From: Desulfobacteraceae bacterium
GTDB lineage: Bacteria; Desulfobacterota; Desulfobacteria; Desulfobacterales; BuS5
NCBI GenBank assembly: GCA_030592105.1
Contig: JAUVKE010000012.1
Coordinates: 1 to 18,171, forward strand
Reading direction: 5' to 3'
Length of the DNA: 18,171 nt
The translations under genes were made by a program, and so were the position numbers. This document shows positions 8,295 through 15,731 of the stretch, one piece after another. Below the pieces are notes generated by a model. It was not told the origin of the DNA and searched no databases. It worked only from the letters and a program-made list of their open reading frames with translations. Within the stretch, counting starts at the first letter, position 1; every line of letters starts with the position of its first letter.

Positions 8295-8989
8295 TTCTCT
8301 ACTCCCTGATTTTTCAAGGTATTTGTATCGGCTGTACTCTCTTTTATAATTCCAAGATAATCTTCATCATATTCCTGGCAAAGTACCATAGATAAAGGGA
8401 CCAGCATTTCCTTCAAAGCTTTATATTTGGTATTCATGGAGGATACAAATTTTGTTGATATTTCATACAGCCTGTTTTGTATTATTTCCAAATTAACAGT
8501 GGAATGTTCCACTCCTTCCTCAAAGCCGGAAAGCCCGCATGTGTGTCCTATTCCGCCGATGGCTGTTGGTATTCCGTAAAGCCTGCATGTTATTGGCCTG
8601 TGTTCATACATGCAGCACATTTCTTTATCATCTAAAAGGGGACATTTGACCCGTTCCTTCGACATTTTTACGAATATTTCCGCTTCGTCCATACCTGCTT
8701 TAAAATCTTTATGTGCTATTCTTTTTAGCTTATATATTATTCGATCGGCTGCATTTGCTTTAGCGATAATGTCCTCTTTTTCTCTTCCTTTATATTTTTT
8801 ATGGAATTGATAATTAATATAATAGGCTTCAATAAAAGAAAGATCGAAAAGTGCGTAACAGCAGTCCGAGCACCCTTCAATGCATTTCACCTTATCAGGA
8901 TATTCATTGTTAACCCGCTCAAAAGCCTGTCCTGCCAAAGATACAAGTTTTTCGTATTCTTCAAAATATGGCATAAAATTGATACTCAT
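8291..8989 (-). CDS. YkgJ-family cysteine-cluster protein
   Basis: The 232-residue protein has the metal-binding cysteine pattern of the YkgJ/FliB-like (Zn- or Fe-chelating) family: C36, C40, C43, C44 (CIEGCSDCC) near the N-terminus, then C116, C125, C126 and C135 in CPLLDDKEMCCMYEHRPITCR, with a further C151. These cysteines probably bind a metal centre, often predicted to be iron-sulfur. The precise role of the family is mostly unknown; one relative is linked to flagellin lysine methylation. No signal peptide or membrane segment is seen. A strong AAGGAG lies 6 nt before the ATG (8996-9001). The downstream 112-aa gene overlaps it by 4 nt, so the two are made together. The region after residue 160 has no recognised domain. 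Confidence 0.85.
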   Translation of the reverse strand: MSINFMPYFEEYEKLVSLAGQAFERVNNEYPDKVKCIEGCSDCCYALFDLSFIEAYYINYQFHKKYKGREKEDIIAKANAADRIIYKLKRIAHKDFKAGMDEAEIFVKMSKERVKCPLLDDKEMCCMYEHRPITCRLYGIPTAIGGIGHTCGLSGFEEGVEHSTVNLEIIQNRLYEISTKFVSSMNTKYKALKEMLVPLSMVLCQEYDEDYLGIIKESTADTNTLKNQGVEK

Positions 8990-9020
8990 TATATACTCCT
9001 TGAGATATATTTAGAAAATG

Positions 9021-9384
9021 CGTAACTATTCAGCACCGCTGATTTAAGATACGCAGCAGGTATGATCTGATTATAACTTTGAAATTGTTTGAACGGATTA
9101 GAGAGCGTTAAGAAAGAAGCCATCAGGACTGAACTTATTGACGTTATTTTCTGGTATACTATTGCGCAAGCTTATATTTTTAACAGATTCTTTCTTTACG
9201 ACCTCTTATCTGTGAGTTTTTCATGGTTTAATCAGATCATACCTGCTGCCGTACATATCAGTTTCTAAGTAACAAAGTTTTAAATTCAGCACACAACCAA
9301 TTGAAACCCCATAACAGCTAATCGTAATGAACGTTATTTTTAAAATACAGTCCGGGAGCCCGGTTGTTTCGCTGAATAGTTACG
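9021..9384. repeat. 364-bp nested inverted-repeat element
   Basis: The outer ends cgtaactattcagc (9021-9034) and gctgaatagttacg (9371-9384) are perfect 14-bp complements. Inside is a second perfect 20-bp pair, gcagcaggtatgatctgatt (9053-9072) with its complement at 9230-9249, and a third near match, cgttaagaaagaa with ttctttctttacg (9188-9200). A GC-rich mini-palindrome ccgggagcccgg lies at 9352-9363. No open reading frame or clear target duplication is seen. The element almost fills the gap between the YkgJ-family gene and mnmE, ending 9 nt from the mnmE stop. A half copy lies at 2633-2723. Confidence 0.75.
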
Positions 9385-9393
9385 AAAACACTT

Positions 9394-10806
9394 CTATTTC
9401 CCTATACAAAATCTGCTGAAAATTTGATCCAGCACATCTTCTCCCACAACATTACCTGTAATTTCACCAAGCAGATCAATAGTTTCATGCACATCGATGG
9501 CTATAAGTTCAAAGGGTTTTTTTTCAAACAAACCCTTTTCTATAAAAGAGGCCAGTTTAACACATCTGTCCAGGAGAAGCTTTTGCCTCATATTCGGCAA
9601 AAGGCTGTTTAAAGGACTATCTGATTTTTCATGCAAAAAACAGCCTGATATTAAATTACGCAACTTATCAAATCCCGTATTATAAAGGGCGGAAGTCGCG
9701 ACTCTCTTTGTTATATTCCAAGACAAAGGGGGGATAAAGTTAAAAGAATTTTCTGCAAGGTCGCTTTTATTTAAAACCATGACAACAGGCTTGTCCCCGA
9801 TTTTTTCATAAATCAAAATGTCCTCAGCAGAACAACATTTAGTTACATCGACTACAAAAAGGACCATGTGGGATTCCCTTATATGCTCACAGGCTTTTTG
9901 AATCCCGATTTTTTCAACAGGATCATCTGTTTTATGAATACCAGCGGAATCTGTTAGTATAACAGGGACATCGTCGATTATAACAGTTTCCATGATGGCA
10001 TCCCGTGTTGTACCTGGAAAAGGTGTAACAATGGCACGGTCCTGTTGAATCATCCTGTTCATCATACTCGATTTTCCAACATTGGGCCGCCCTGTTATTA
10101 TAACCTTAAAACCGTCCCTTACAACATGTGATTCATTATACTGATTAACCAGGCCCTTGAGCTTATCAGTAACATTACTCCTGAAAGTATCAACCCGGCA
10201 CAAGTCTCCTGGATCTTCATCAATCTGATCAGAAAAATCGATAACAGCTTCAATCTGAGCGGACATTTGCAAAAAAAATTCCCTGATCAATTCAATGGCA
10301 GAGCTAAAATCACCTTTTATATGACTTGTGGCAGCCTCAAGGGCCTTTTTTGTCTTTGCATTAATAATGTCAACAACGGCCTCTGCCTGGCTTAAATCAA
10401 TACGACCGCTTAAAAATGCCCGTTTTGTAAACTCCCCAGGCTCGGCAAGTCTTCCACCATGTTTTAATACCAGATCCAGAACCAATTTAATAACAACCTG
10501 GCCGCAATGGGCATGAATCTCCACAACATCATCCCTGGTATAGGAATTTGGGGCAAGCATAATGAGCAGCAGAACTTCATCAATTACGCTTTTGTTTTCA
10601 TAATCGACTATATATCCGTGATAAATAGTATGGGATTTTAACTGAAAACACTTATTCTTTTTCAAAACAGGGGCCCCTTTGAGGAGAGGCCCCCTGTGAA
10701 AAATTGAAGATGCAATTTTTATTGCATCTGTGCCGGAAATTTTTATTATACCTATACCACCGTTTCCGGCCGGAGTTGCAATGGCAACTATGGTTGAACT
10801 ATCCAT
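9394..10806 (-). CDS. mnmE: MnmE, tRNA U34 modification GTPase
   Basis: With MnmG, MnmE installs the (carboxymethyl)aminomethyl group at wobble uridine 34 of certain tRNAs. From the start chosen here the protein has 470 residues, close to the usual 450-460. The N-terminal tetrahydrofolate-binding domain opens with TIVAIATPAGNGGIGIIKISG. The inserted GTPase domain shows GRPNVGKSS (239-247, G1), PGTTRD (G2), DSAG (286-289, G3) and NKSD (346-349, G4). The protein ends in the hallmark FCIGK with its catalytic-type cysteine. The frame is open to an earlier TTG (10839) and ATG (10836), but family alignment favours the ATG at 10806; the nearest AGG is rather far upstream. It is the last gene of the rpmH-rnpA-yidD-yidC-jag-mnmE block, after a 128-nt gap from jag. 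Confidence 0.96.
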   Translation of the reverse strand: MDSSTIVAIATPAGNGGIGIIKISGTDAIKIASSIFHRGPLLKGAPVLKKNKCFQLKSHTIYHGYIVDYENKSVIDEVLLLIMLAPNSYTRDDVVEIHAHCGQVVIKLVLDLVLKHGGRLAEPGEFTKRAFLSGRIDLSQAEAVVDIINAKTKKALEAATSHIKGDFSSAIELIREFFLQMSAQIEAVIDFSDQIDEDPGDLCRVDTFRSNVTDKLKGLVNQYNESHVVRDGFKVIITGRPNVGKSSMMNRMIQQDRAIVTPFPGTTRDAIMETVIIDDVPVILTDSAGIHKTDDPVEKIGIQKACEHIRESHMVLFVVDVTKCCSAEDILIYEKIGDKPVVMVLNKSDLAENSFNFIPPLSWNITKRVATSALYNTGFDKLRNLISGCFLHEKSDSPLNSLLPNMRQKLLLDRCVKLASFIEKGLFEKKPFELIAIDVHETIDLLGEITGNVVGEDVLDQIFSRFCIGK

Positions 10807-10934
10807 AAAAAAACAAAAAATCCTGTTATTGGCCATCAAATTGGTATCAATTTAAATCAGTTCGAGCAAACTCTATTAAACCTGCCTCTGTGAGCTGCTT
10901 TAACAGATCAATACCTTATATTGCTGGAGGGATT

Positions 10935-11744
10935 CTATTTTTTGGGGAATATTACCAGTCTTCGATAATAATTCTTCCCCACGCTCATTGTCTTCACCTG
11001 CTTATTATTTTTTAAGGCAATATGTATTATTCGCCTGTCATAGGAATTTAATTTTCCTATGGAGAATGGCTTATTTTTCTTTACAGCTTTTTCAGCCATA
11101 CGGTGAGCCAGTTCCACCAGATTGTTCTGTTTTATTTTTAAATATTCTCCAACATCTATCTGAATACGAATTCTGTCTTTATGATGTTTGTTAATAATTT
11201 TCTCAATAATATATTGGATAGCCTCAAGGGTTTTCCCCCGCCTTCCAATGAGAACAGCCGTATTTCCACCTGTAATATTAAAAAGAAGTTCATCATCTTT
11301 TTCATCCACAGTAATCATGGCATCTGTTGTGATCAAATCAATAATCCGCTGTAAAGCTTTCTTTCCTAGAATCCCAGGAGGGTCATCAAAGGTATAACCC
11401 TTAAAATCTTCCATGGCTTCTTCAGAGTCAGGGGTATCATCAGAAACACCATCATCTTTTTCATCTTCATCTTTAAGAGTAACGACATCCTTTTCAATCT
11501 CAACCTCGGCACCATTTTTTTCATGTTCATCCCCAACATCACCGGACGTTGTTTGAGGTTTTTCATTATTTTGATAAAAAACCTTGATGCGAGCTTTTTT
11601 AACTCCAACCAGCCCGAAAATGCCGGTGGAGCCATAGGAAATTACATCGTACTTTAATTTTTCTTTTTTTACGCCTAACTCTTTGCATGCTGTCAGGATC
11701 GCGGCATCTACATCTTTACCATCAAATTCTAAAGTAGACGACAT
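10935..11744 (-). CDS. jag: Jag/KhpB-type RNA-binding protein (Jag_N, KH, R3H)
   Basis: This is the SpoIIIJ-associated (Jag/KhpB) RNA-binding protein usually encoded after yidC. Domains in order for the 269-residue product: Jag_N at about 1-55 (SSTLEFDGKDVDAAI, YGSTGIFGLVGVKKARI), an acidic linker at about 72-114 rich in Glu and Asp, a KH domain with GRRGKT (167-172), and an R3H domain with RRIIH (237-241) ending VKTMSVGKNYYRRLVIFPKK. The start at 11744 is chosen over the longer frame start at 11822 because GGAGG lies just upstream (11749-11753) and because the family begins here; the longer version would overlap yidC. It probably acts in the cytoplasm as a post-transcriptional regulator; its exact target in this organism is unknown. 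Confidence 0.93.
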   Translation of the reverse strand: MSSTLEFDGKDVDAAILTACKELGVKKEKLKYDVISYGSTGIFGLVGVKKARIKVFYQNNEKPQTTSGDVGDEHEKNGAEVEIEKDVVTLKDEDEKDDGVSDDTPDSEEAMEDFKGYTFDDPPGILGKKALQRIIDLITTDAMITVDEKDDELLFNITGGNTAVLIGRRGKTLEAIQYIIEKIINKHHKDRIRIQIDVGEYLKIKQNNLVELAHRMAEKAVKKNKPFSIGKLNSYDRRIIHIALKNNKQVKTMSVGKNYYRRLVIFPKK

Positions 11745-11758
11745 AAAACCTCCGTCTT

Positions 11759-13429
11759 TTATACATATTTTTTCTGAATATAATATTGTTGCGAAATCGA
11801 CACAATATTGTTTATTAACCAATACAAAACAAGACCAGAAGAAAAATTAATAAATATCACAGTAAACATAATCGGCATAAACGTCATTAACTTAGCCTGG
11901 ATAGGATCCCCCCCCATTGGTGGTGCCATTTTTTGCTGCAGAAACATGGTCCCGCCCATTATAATTGTCAGTACAGGAATTCCACAGGGAGGCTGCATAA
12001 AAGGTATTGAAAAACCAAAATGCAAAAGACGATCAGGGGCTGAAAGATCGTTAATCCATCCAAAAAAAGGTGCGTGTCTTAATTCTATCGCCTCATAGAG
12101 CATTCTGTAAAGTGCGAAAAAAATCGGGATCTGAACCACCATGGGGAGACATCCCCCCAGGGGATTTACTTTATAGGTTTTATATAAACCCATTACTTCC
12201 ATATTCATTTTTTGTTTATCATGTTTATATTTTTCTCTTATTTCAGCCATCAATGGCTGCAGCCTCTTCATTTCGGCCATTGACTTATAACTTTTGGAAC
12301 CAAGGGGCCAAAGAACCAGTTTAATCAAAAGGGTTAAAATAATAATAGCCAGGCCATAATTTGGAATAAGACCATAGAGAAAATTCATAACCATAACACA
12401 GGGTTTGGCAAGAAAATCAAACATGCCAAAATGGATTGCCTTGTCAAGGTCAAGATCGAATTCCTTAAGAATTCTCATACTTTTCGGCCCAAAAAAAAGA
12501 TTATACCCATAAACATGCCTGACGCCTGGACTAATCATGACTCTGGGGTGCATATAAACGGCCTTTAATTTCTTCTCCTTTTCAAGGAACAAAAGCATGC
12601 TGGCCTGCTCAGGTTCCTTTGGAATAATGCTCGACATAAAGTAACGGTCCTGAAGAGCAATCCAGGCTATCTCCCCTGTGTATGTATCATTTTTAGCAAT
12701 TTTTTTTAATTTTACCTGTTCCAGCTTGTTGTTAATCAACGCTGAAGGCCCTTCAAACCCAAGACTTCCTCCCCCTTTTGGAGGGTTATCCTGCAGGGAA
12801 AGGATTAAATTATCATCAAGAATTCTTTTTGAATTGTTGGTGATTATAATATCCAAACCTATCAAATAAGTCTCGGGGGAAAAAAGATACCTTTTTTCAA
12901 CAATGATTCCTTCGGGAGATTCCCAAAAAAAAGATATTTTCATGGGATCATTACGAATTTCAACAAAATCAGAAGAAAGTTCAGCCGAAAAAATCGCATC
13001 CTCAATCCCGGGGATTCCATTATCAGCAAAACCGACCTGCAGCCCCCCCCCTTCCATATTTGCAGGAACCATTTCCAGCAAAGGGGATTGCGATTCTATT
13101 TTTTCCCTGTATTCTTTCAAAACAAAACTTTCGAAAACAGCACCCGCCTCAGATATTTTGAGTTTATACAGTGGGGTATTAATTGTTATCGATTTTGCCG
13201 CCTTAAAAGCAGAATCAGTAATTTCTTTATCCCTTTTCAGTATTTGCTCGGTCAGGTTTGACCTTACCTGCGCTATGGATGTTTGAGATAAATTTTCTTT
13301 TGCAGCTTCAATTACTCTATTATTTTCTGTTTGCTGTTGAATAGTTTTCTTATCAACAAAAAAAAATTCCCACAGTAAAAATACAAGTACTGAAAGCGCA
13401 ATAGCCATAAACAGACGCCGTTGCTCCAT
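11759..13429 (-). CDS. yidC: YidC, membrane protein insertase
   Basis: YidC inserts proteins into the inner membrane, alone or with SecYEG. The 556-residue protein has the Gram-negative layout: an N-terminal membrane helix (about 5-25, RRLFMAIALSVLVFLLWEFFFV), a large periplasmic domain (about 50-345), then the conserved insertase core. That core includes YGLAIIILTLLIKLVLWPL with the groove lysine in the place of the usual arginine, KVNPLGGCLPMVVQIPIFFALY, and QQKMAPP before the last helices. The ATG at 13429 has AGGAG six nt upstream, which also overlaps the yidD stop. The frame is open two codons further to a TTG (13435), which is less likely. It stands between yidD and jag with gaps of 9 and 14 nt, so the genes are likely co-translated. 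Confidence 0.97.
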   Translation of the reverse strand: MEQRRLFMAIALSVLVFLLWEFFFVDKKTIQQQTENNRVIEAAKENLSQTSIAQVRSNLTEQILKRDKEITDSAFKAAKSITINTPLYKLKISEAGAVFESFVLKEYREKIESQSPLLEMVPANMEGGGLQVGFADNGIPGIEDAIFSAELSSDFVEIRNDPMKISFFWESPEGIIVEKRYLFSPETYLIGLDIIITNNSKRILDDNLILSLQDNPPKGGGSLGFEGPSALINNKLEQVKLKKIAKNDTYTGEIAWIALQDRYFMSSIIPKEPEQASMLLFLEKEKKLKAVYMHPRVMISPGVRHVYGYNLFFGPKSMRILKEFDLDLDKAIHFGMFDFLAKPCVMVMNFLYGLIPNYGLAIIILTLLIKLVLWPLGSKSYKSMAEMKRLQPLMAEIREKYKHDKQKMNMEVMGLYKTYKVNPLGGCLPMVVQIPIFFALYRMLYEAIELRHAPFFGWINDLSAPDRLLHFGFSIPFMQPPCGIPVLTIIMGGTMFLQQKMAPPMGGDPIQAKLMTFMPIMFTVIFINFSSGLVLYWLINNIVSISQQYYIQKKYV

Positions 13430-13438
13430 GTTCAACTC

Positions 13439-13804
13439 CTAAATTGGGCTGATATAAATATACATTTTCAAAAAAACAGAGGGACTGATTTGCACCATTT
13501 CCCGTAAGGGATTGTTAAAAAGTAATGCGGCAAAATAACTTAACAAAAGGGTATCTTTTTTTGATGAGAAGAGCGTGGTTGACTCCGGGACAGGGTCAAA
13601 TCCCCCCGGATTAAAAGGATGACACCGCGAAATTCTTTTTAATGATAGCAAAAGCCCTTTAAAAGGACCAAAACGAATTACTGCAAGACAGGCATATTCA
13701 GAACAGGATGGGTAAAAACGACAAACAGGGGGGATAACAGGAGATAAAATATACTGGTACATTTTTATACAAAATACTATTATCTTTATAAGAGCCTTAG
13801 TAAT
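13439..13804 (-). CDS. yidD: YidD, membrane protein insertion efficiency factor (probable ATT start)
   Basis: The YidD signature is clear: MYQYILSP, CRFYPSCSEYA, AVIRFGPFKG, LKRISRCHPFNPGGFDPVPE. YidD is a small amphipathic membrane-associated protein that aids YidC-dependent insertion. The first ATG (13762) would cut off the usual N-terminal helix and has no Shine-Dalgarno. The open frame goes on upstream as TKALIKIIVFCIK, the helix expected of the family, but contains no ATG, GTG or TTG before a stop at 13808-13810. An ATT at 13802-13804 lies 8 nt after AGGAG (13812-13816) and overlaps the rnpA stop region, so I place the start there (121 residues). The protein carries about 46 residues beyond the PVPE motif, longer than most relatives. 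The next gene, yidC, begins 9 nt after its stop. Confidence 0.85.
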   Translation of the reverse strand: MTKALIKIIVFCIKMYQYILSPVIPPVCRFYPSCSEYACLAVIRFGPFKGLLLSLKRISRCHPFNPGGFDPVPESTTLFSSKKDTLLLSYFAALLFNNPLREMVQISPSVFLKMYIYISPI

Positions 13805-14171
13805 TATTTAATCTCCTGTGGAGTTCAGCAAAAATATATTGAAGGGATGAAAAGATCTCGCTGGATGACAGTTTCGCAACTCCCTTTTTGACAATTATAT
13901 TAATATCACAATTATCTGTCATCTTGTGTTTGTTAAGCCTGAAATATTCACGAATTAAGCGCTTGATCCTGTTACGCGCAGGTGCGTGGCCTATTTTTTT
14001 AGTTACTGTTACACCAAGGCGAAGCCTTTTACCTTTGCCCGGCAGATACAACACAAGAAACGACCTGTTAGCAATTTTTTTCCCATATTTTGATAACCTT
14101 ATGAATTCAGGCCGCTTTAAAATTCTTTCCTTTTTGGTAAATGTATATACTCCCAAGTATGTGGCTCCCAT
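13797..14171 (-). CDS. rnpA: RnpA, ribonuclease P protein component
   Basis: RnpA is the basic protein subunit of RNase P, which with the M1 RNA matures the 5' ends of tRNAs. The 124-residue protein has the family start FTKKERILKRPEF (11-23) and the RNR motif ARNRIKRLIREYFR (RNR at 66-68). It is basic overall. The ATG at 14171 is the only ATG after an in-frame stop at 14193-14195, with a moderate GGAAA upstream. It follows rpmH, as in most bacteria, but with a long gap of about 147 nt that holds a strong AAGGAGG not tied to its own start. Its 3' end overlaps the likely yidD initiation site by several nt. Confidence 0.95.
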   Translation of the reverse strand: MGATYLGVYTFTKKERILKRPEFIRLSKYGKKIANRSFLVLYLPGKGKRLRLGVTVTKKIGHAPARNRIKRLIREYFRLNKHKMTDNCDINIIVKKGVAKLSSSEIFSSLQYIFAELHRRLNNY

Positions 14172-14318
14172 AGATTTCCATATAATTTGGTATTAACCAG
14201 AACCTTTGGCCGAAGGCGTATCAACACACCTCCTTCAAGGTTTCCCCATAAAGCCTTGTGAAATGAAAATCTATCTAAGACCAATCAATTTGCAAAAAAA
14301 AGTAAGGGTGACATATAT

Positions 14319-14456
14319 TTATTTAACTGTTAAACGGGCTCTCCCTCTTGCCCGTCGCCTGTTGATAACCCTTTTCCCTGCTTTAGATGACATTCTTTTC
14401 AAAAACCCGTGGGTTCTGGCCCGTTTAATTCTACTTGGCTGGTATGTTCTTTTCAT
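14319..14456 (-). CDS. rpmH: RpmH, 50S ribosomal protein L34
   Basis: A 45-codon gene on the minus strand encodes the unmistakable L34 sequence, beginning [18 protein letters not shown], with the core [16 protein letters not shown] and ending RLTVK. L34 is a very basic structural protein of the large ribosomal subunit. GCAGGAT lies shortly before the ATG at 14456, giving a plausible AGGA Shine-Dalgarno. It is the first gene of the rpmH-rnpA-yidD-yidC-jag-mnmE block. The length is standard (44-46 residues in most bacteria). Confidence 0.97.
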   Translation of the reverse strand: MKRTYQPSRIKRARTHGFLKRMSSKAGKRVINRRRARGRARLTVK

Positions 14457-14500
14457 AATCCTGCACCTTACATTCTATAGATTTCAGCATAATTAACTCT

Positions 14501-14530
14501 GTTATCGATCAAAACCTTTTGATCGATAAC
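14501..14530. repeat. Perfect 30-bp palindrome upstream of rpmH
   Basis: gttatcgatcaaaa (14501-14514) is followed by cc and then its exact complement ttttgatcgataac (14517-14530). It lies 44 nt before the rpmH ATG and directly downstream (minus strand) of a TATAAT box. It could be an operator at the transcription start or a 5' stem-loop on the operon mRNA. No U-run follows on either strand, so a terminator is unlikely. Confidence 0.7.
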
Positions 14531-14531
14531 T

Positions 14532-14537
14532 ATTATA
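14532..14537 (-). promoter_or_regulatory. TATAAT box for the rpmH operon
   Basis: The minus strand reads AGGTATAATAG, a perfect minus 10 hexamer. No good minus 35 box stands at 16-18 nt upstream (the stretch is close to AAAGCT), so strength would depend on other contacts. Predicted transcription start falls at or just inside the palindrome at 14501-14530. Confidence 0.5.
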
Positions 14538-14896
14538 CCTGTAGACCGCTCTAAAGCTTTTCCGGTAACCCCATGAAATTAATTATCTAAAAATCTATAA
14601 TATTATGTTGAATATTAATAATATGGAAAAATAAAAACTATTGTTTAACAAAAAAAAACAGTTTGGTCAAGTCCAAAAAAATGCAGCCGATATATTTTGG
14701 GGAGGATAAGTACCCGACCATAAATTTTTCAGTATAAATCGCCACATAAATAATAATCGATCCTTTAGGTGCTTGACATATTCCTTAAATGATGTTGAGA
14801 TTATTATCCTTTGGCAGTGCGACCTTTACTATGATTTTCGTTCAGCCACTAACTTATTGAAAAATTTTTAATTCAAAAAAAGTAAGGACGGTTAAA

Positions 14897-15727
14897 ATGG
14901 ATAAAATTCGGGTTATGGTAAACGGTATTCCGGGTAATGTTGCTGTAAATATTGCCAAACATATTTTAAAAGATAACAGGTTAAAGCTTATCCCCTTTTC
15001 CATGACTGGACCGGAAATTATTGAATCCAGATATGATCTTGATGGCAGCCCCATTGATCTTTTAAAACCTGATGTGCGTGATGATGAAATAAAAAAAATT
15101 ATTAAGAATGAAAAACCGTTTATAAGTGTCGATTACACACACCCATCAGCGGTTAATGAAAATGCTGAATTCTACTGCAGGCATAATCTTCCATTTGTAA
15201 TGGGAACAACAGGGGGTAATAGAAAACTGTTGGAAAATACTGTTAAAGAGTCATCCATATCAGCGGTAATCGCGCCAAATATGGCCAAACAGATTGTAGG
15301 GTTTCAGGCCATGCTGGAATGGTGCGCAGATAGATTCCCGGGAATTTTTTCAGAATATTCCCTTGAAATTCGAGAAAGCCATCAAAAAGGGAAGGCTGAC
15401 ACAAGCGGAACAGCAAAAGCCGTGGCAAAATCTTTTGTAAAAATGGGGATCGCTTTTTCAGAAAACGATATTATTCAGGAACGGGATCCCAAAATTCAGA
15501 AAACCGAGTGGAATATACCGGAAGAATATTTAAAAGGACACGGATACCATAGATACACCCTTATATCTGAAGATAAAACCGTAAAATTTTCTTTTACCCA
15601 CAATGTCAACGGTCGCGATGTTTATGCCAGGGGAACCATTGATGCAATCTTGTTTCTTTTTAACAAAATTGCTGCTCAGTTACGGGGAAAAGTCTATACT
15701 ATGGTGGATGTATTAAAAAAGGTATGA
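14897..15727 (+). CDS. dapB: DapB, 4-hydroxy-tetrahydrodipicolinate reductase (plant-type)
   Basis: DapB reduces the DapA product to tetrahydrodipicolinate with NAD(P)H, a step toward lysine and diaminopimelate of the cell wall. The 276-residue protein shows the nucleotide-binding start VNGIPGNVA (8-16), DYTHPSAVNENAEFY (79-93), GTTGG (103-107), APNMA (126-130) and the catalytic ESHQKGKADTSGTA (160-173). The HPSAVNENAEFY wording and HQKGKADTSGTA loop fit the divergent plant-type DapB subfamily rather than the E. coli type. AAGGA lies 8 nt before the ATG. No other lysine gene is nearby. A YejA-like gene starts 4 nt after its stop, so they are probably co-transcribed. Confidence 0.9.
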   Translation: MDKIRVMVNGIPGNVAVNIAKHILKDNRLKLIPFSMTGPEIIESRYDLDGSPIDLLKPDVRDDEIKKIIKNEKPFISVDYTHPSAVNENAEFYCRHNLPFVMGTTGGNRKLLENTVKESSISAVIAPNMAKQIVGFQAMLEWCADRFPGIFSEYSLEIRESHQKGKADTSGTAKAVAKSFVKMGIAFSENDIIQERDPKIQKTEWNIPEEYLKGHGYHRYTLISEDKTVKFSFTHNVNGRDVYARGTIDAILFLFNKIAAQLRGKVYTMVDVLKKV

Positions 15728-15731
15728 TGAT

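Larger units (their letters stand above)
14457..14896. other. AT-rich divergent spacer between rpmH and dapB
   Basis: No gene is seen in these 440 bases. The rpmH side carries the palindrome at 14501-14530 and a TATAAT box. The middle (about 14590-14670) is very AT-rich with short repeated aatatta motifs. A GGGG-N-CCC small hairpin possibility lies near 14699-14716. No DnaA box (TTATNCACA or complement) was found, so although this block is often near oriC, an origin is not supported here. Confidence 0.6.

Noticed and set aside
9352..9363. Rho-independent terminator for mnmE at ccgggagcccgg
   Set aside because: The loop would be only two to four bases and no real U-run follows on the minus strand; it is better treated as part of the 9021-9384 element.
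10807..10839. Earlier MnmE starts at TTG 10839 or ATG 10836
   Set aside because: They add MMANNRIFCFF before the normal family start and lack a Shine-Dalgarno, so the ATG at 10806 was preferred.
11745..11822. Longer Jag reading frame overlapping yidC
   Set aside because: The ATG at 11744 has a strong GGAGG and matches the family start; the upstream part overlaps the conserved end of yidC.
14773..14807. Sigma-70 promoter TTGACA with TATTAT before dapB
   Set aside because: The spacer between the boxes is 23 nt, too long; at 17 nt the sequence is a poor minus 10 box.
14811..14832. Sigma-54 promoter before dapB (ttggcagtgcgacctttact)
   Set aside because: The TTGGCA half fits, but the GC doublet expected 10 nt after the GG is TT, so the minus 12 element is missing.
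14457..14896. Chromosomal origin next to rpmH
   Set aside because: The rpmH-rnpA-yidC block is often beside dnaA and oriC and the spacer is AT-rich, but I found no TTATNCACA-type DnaA boxes and the next gene is dapB, not dnaA.
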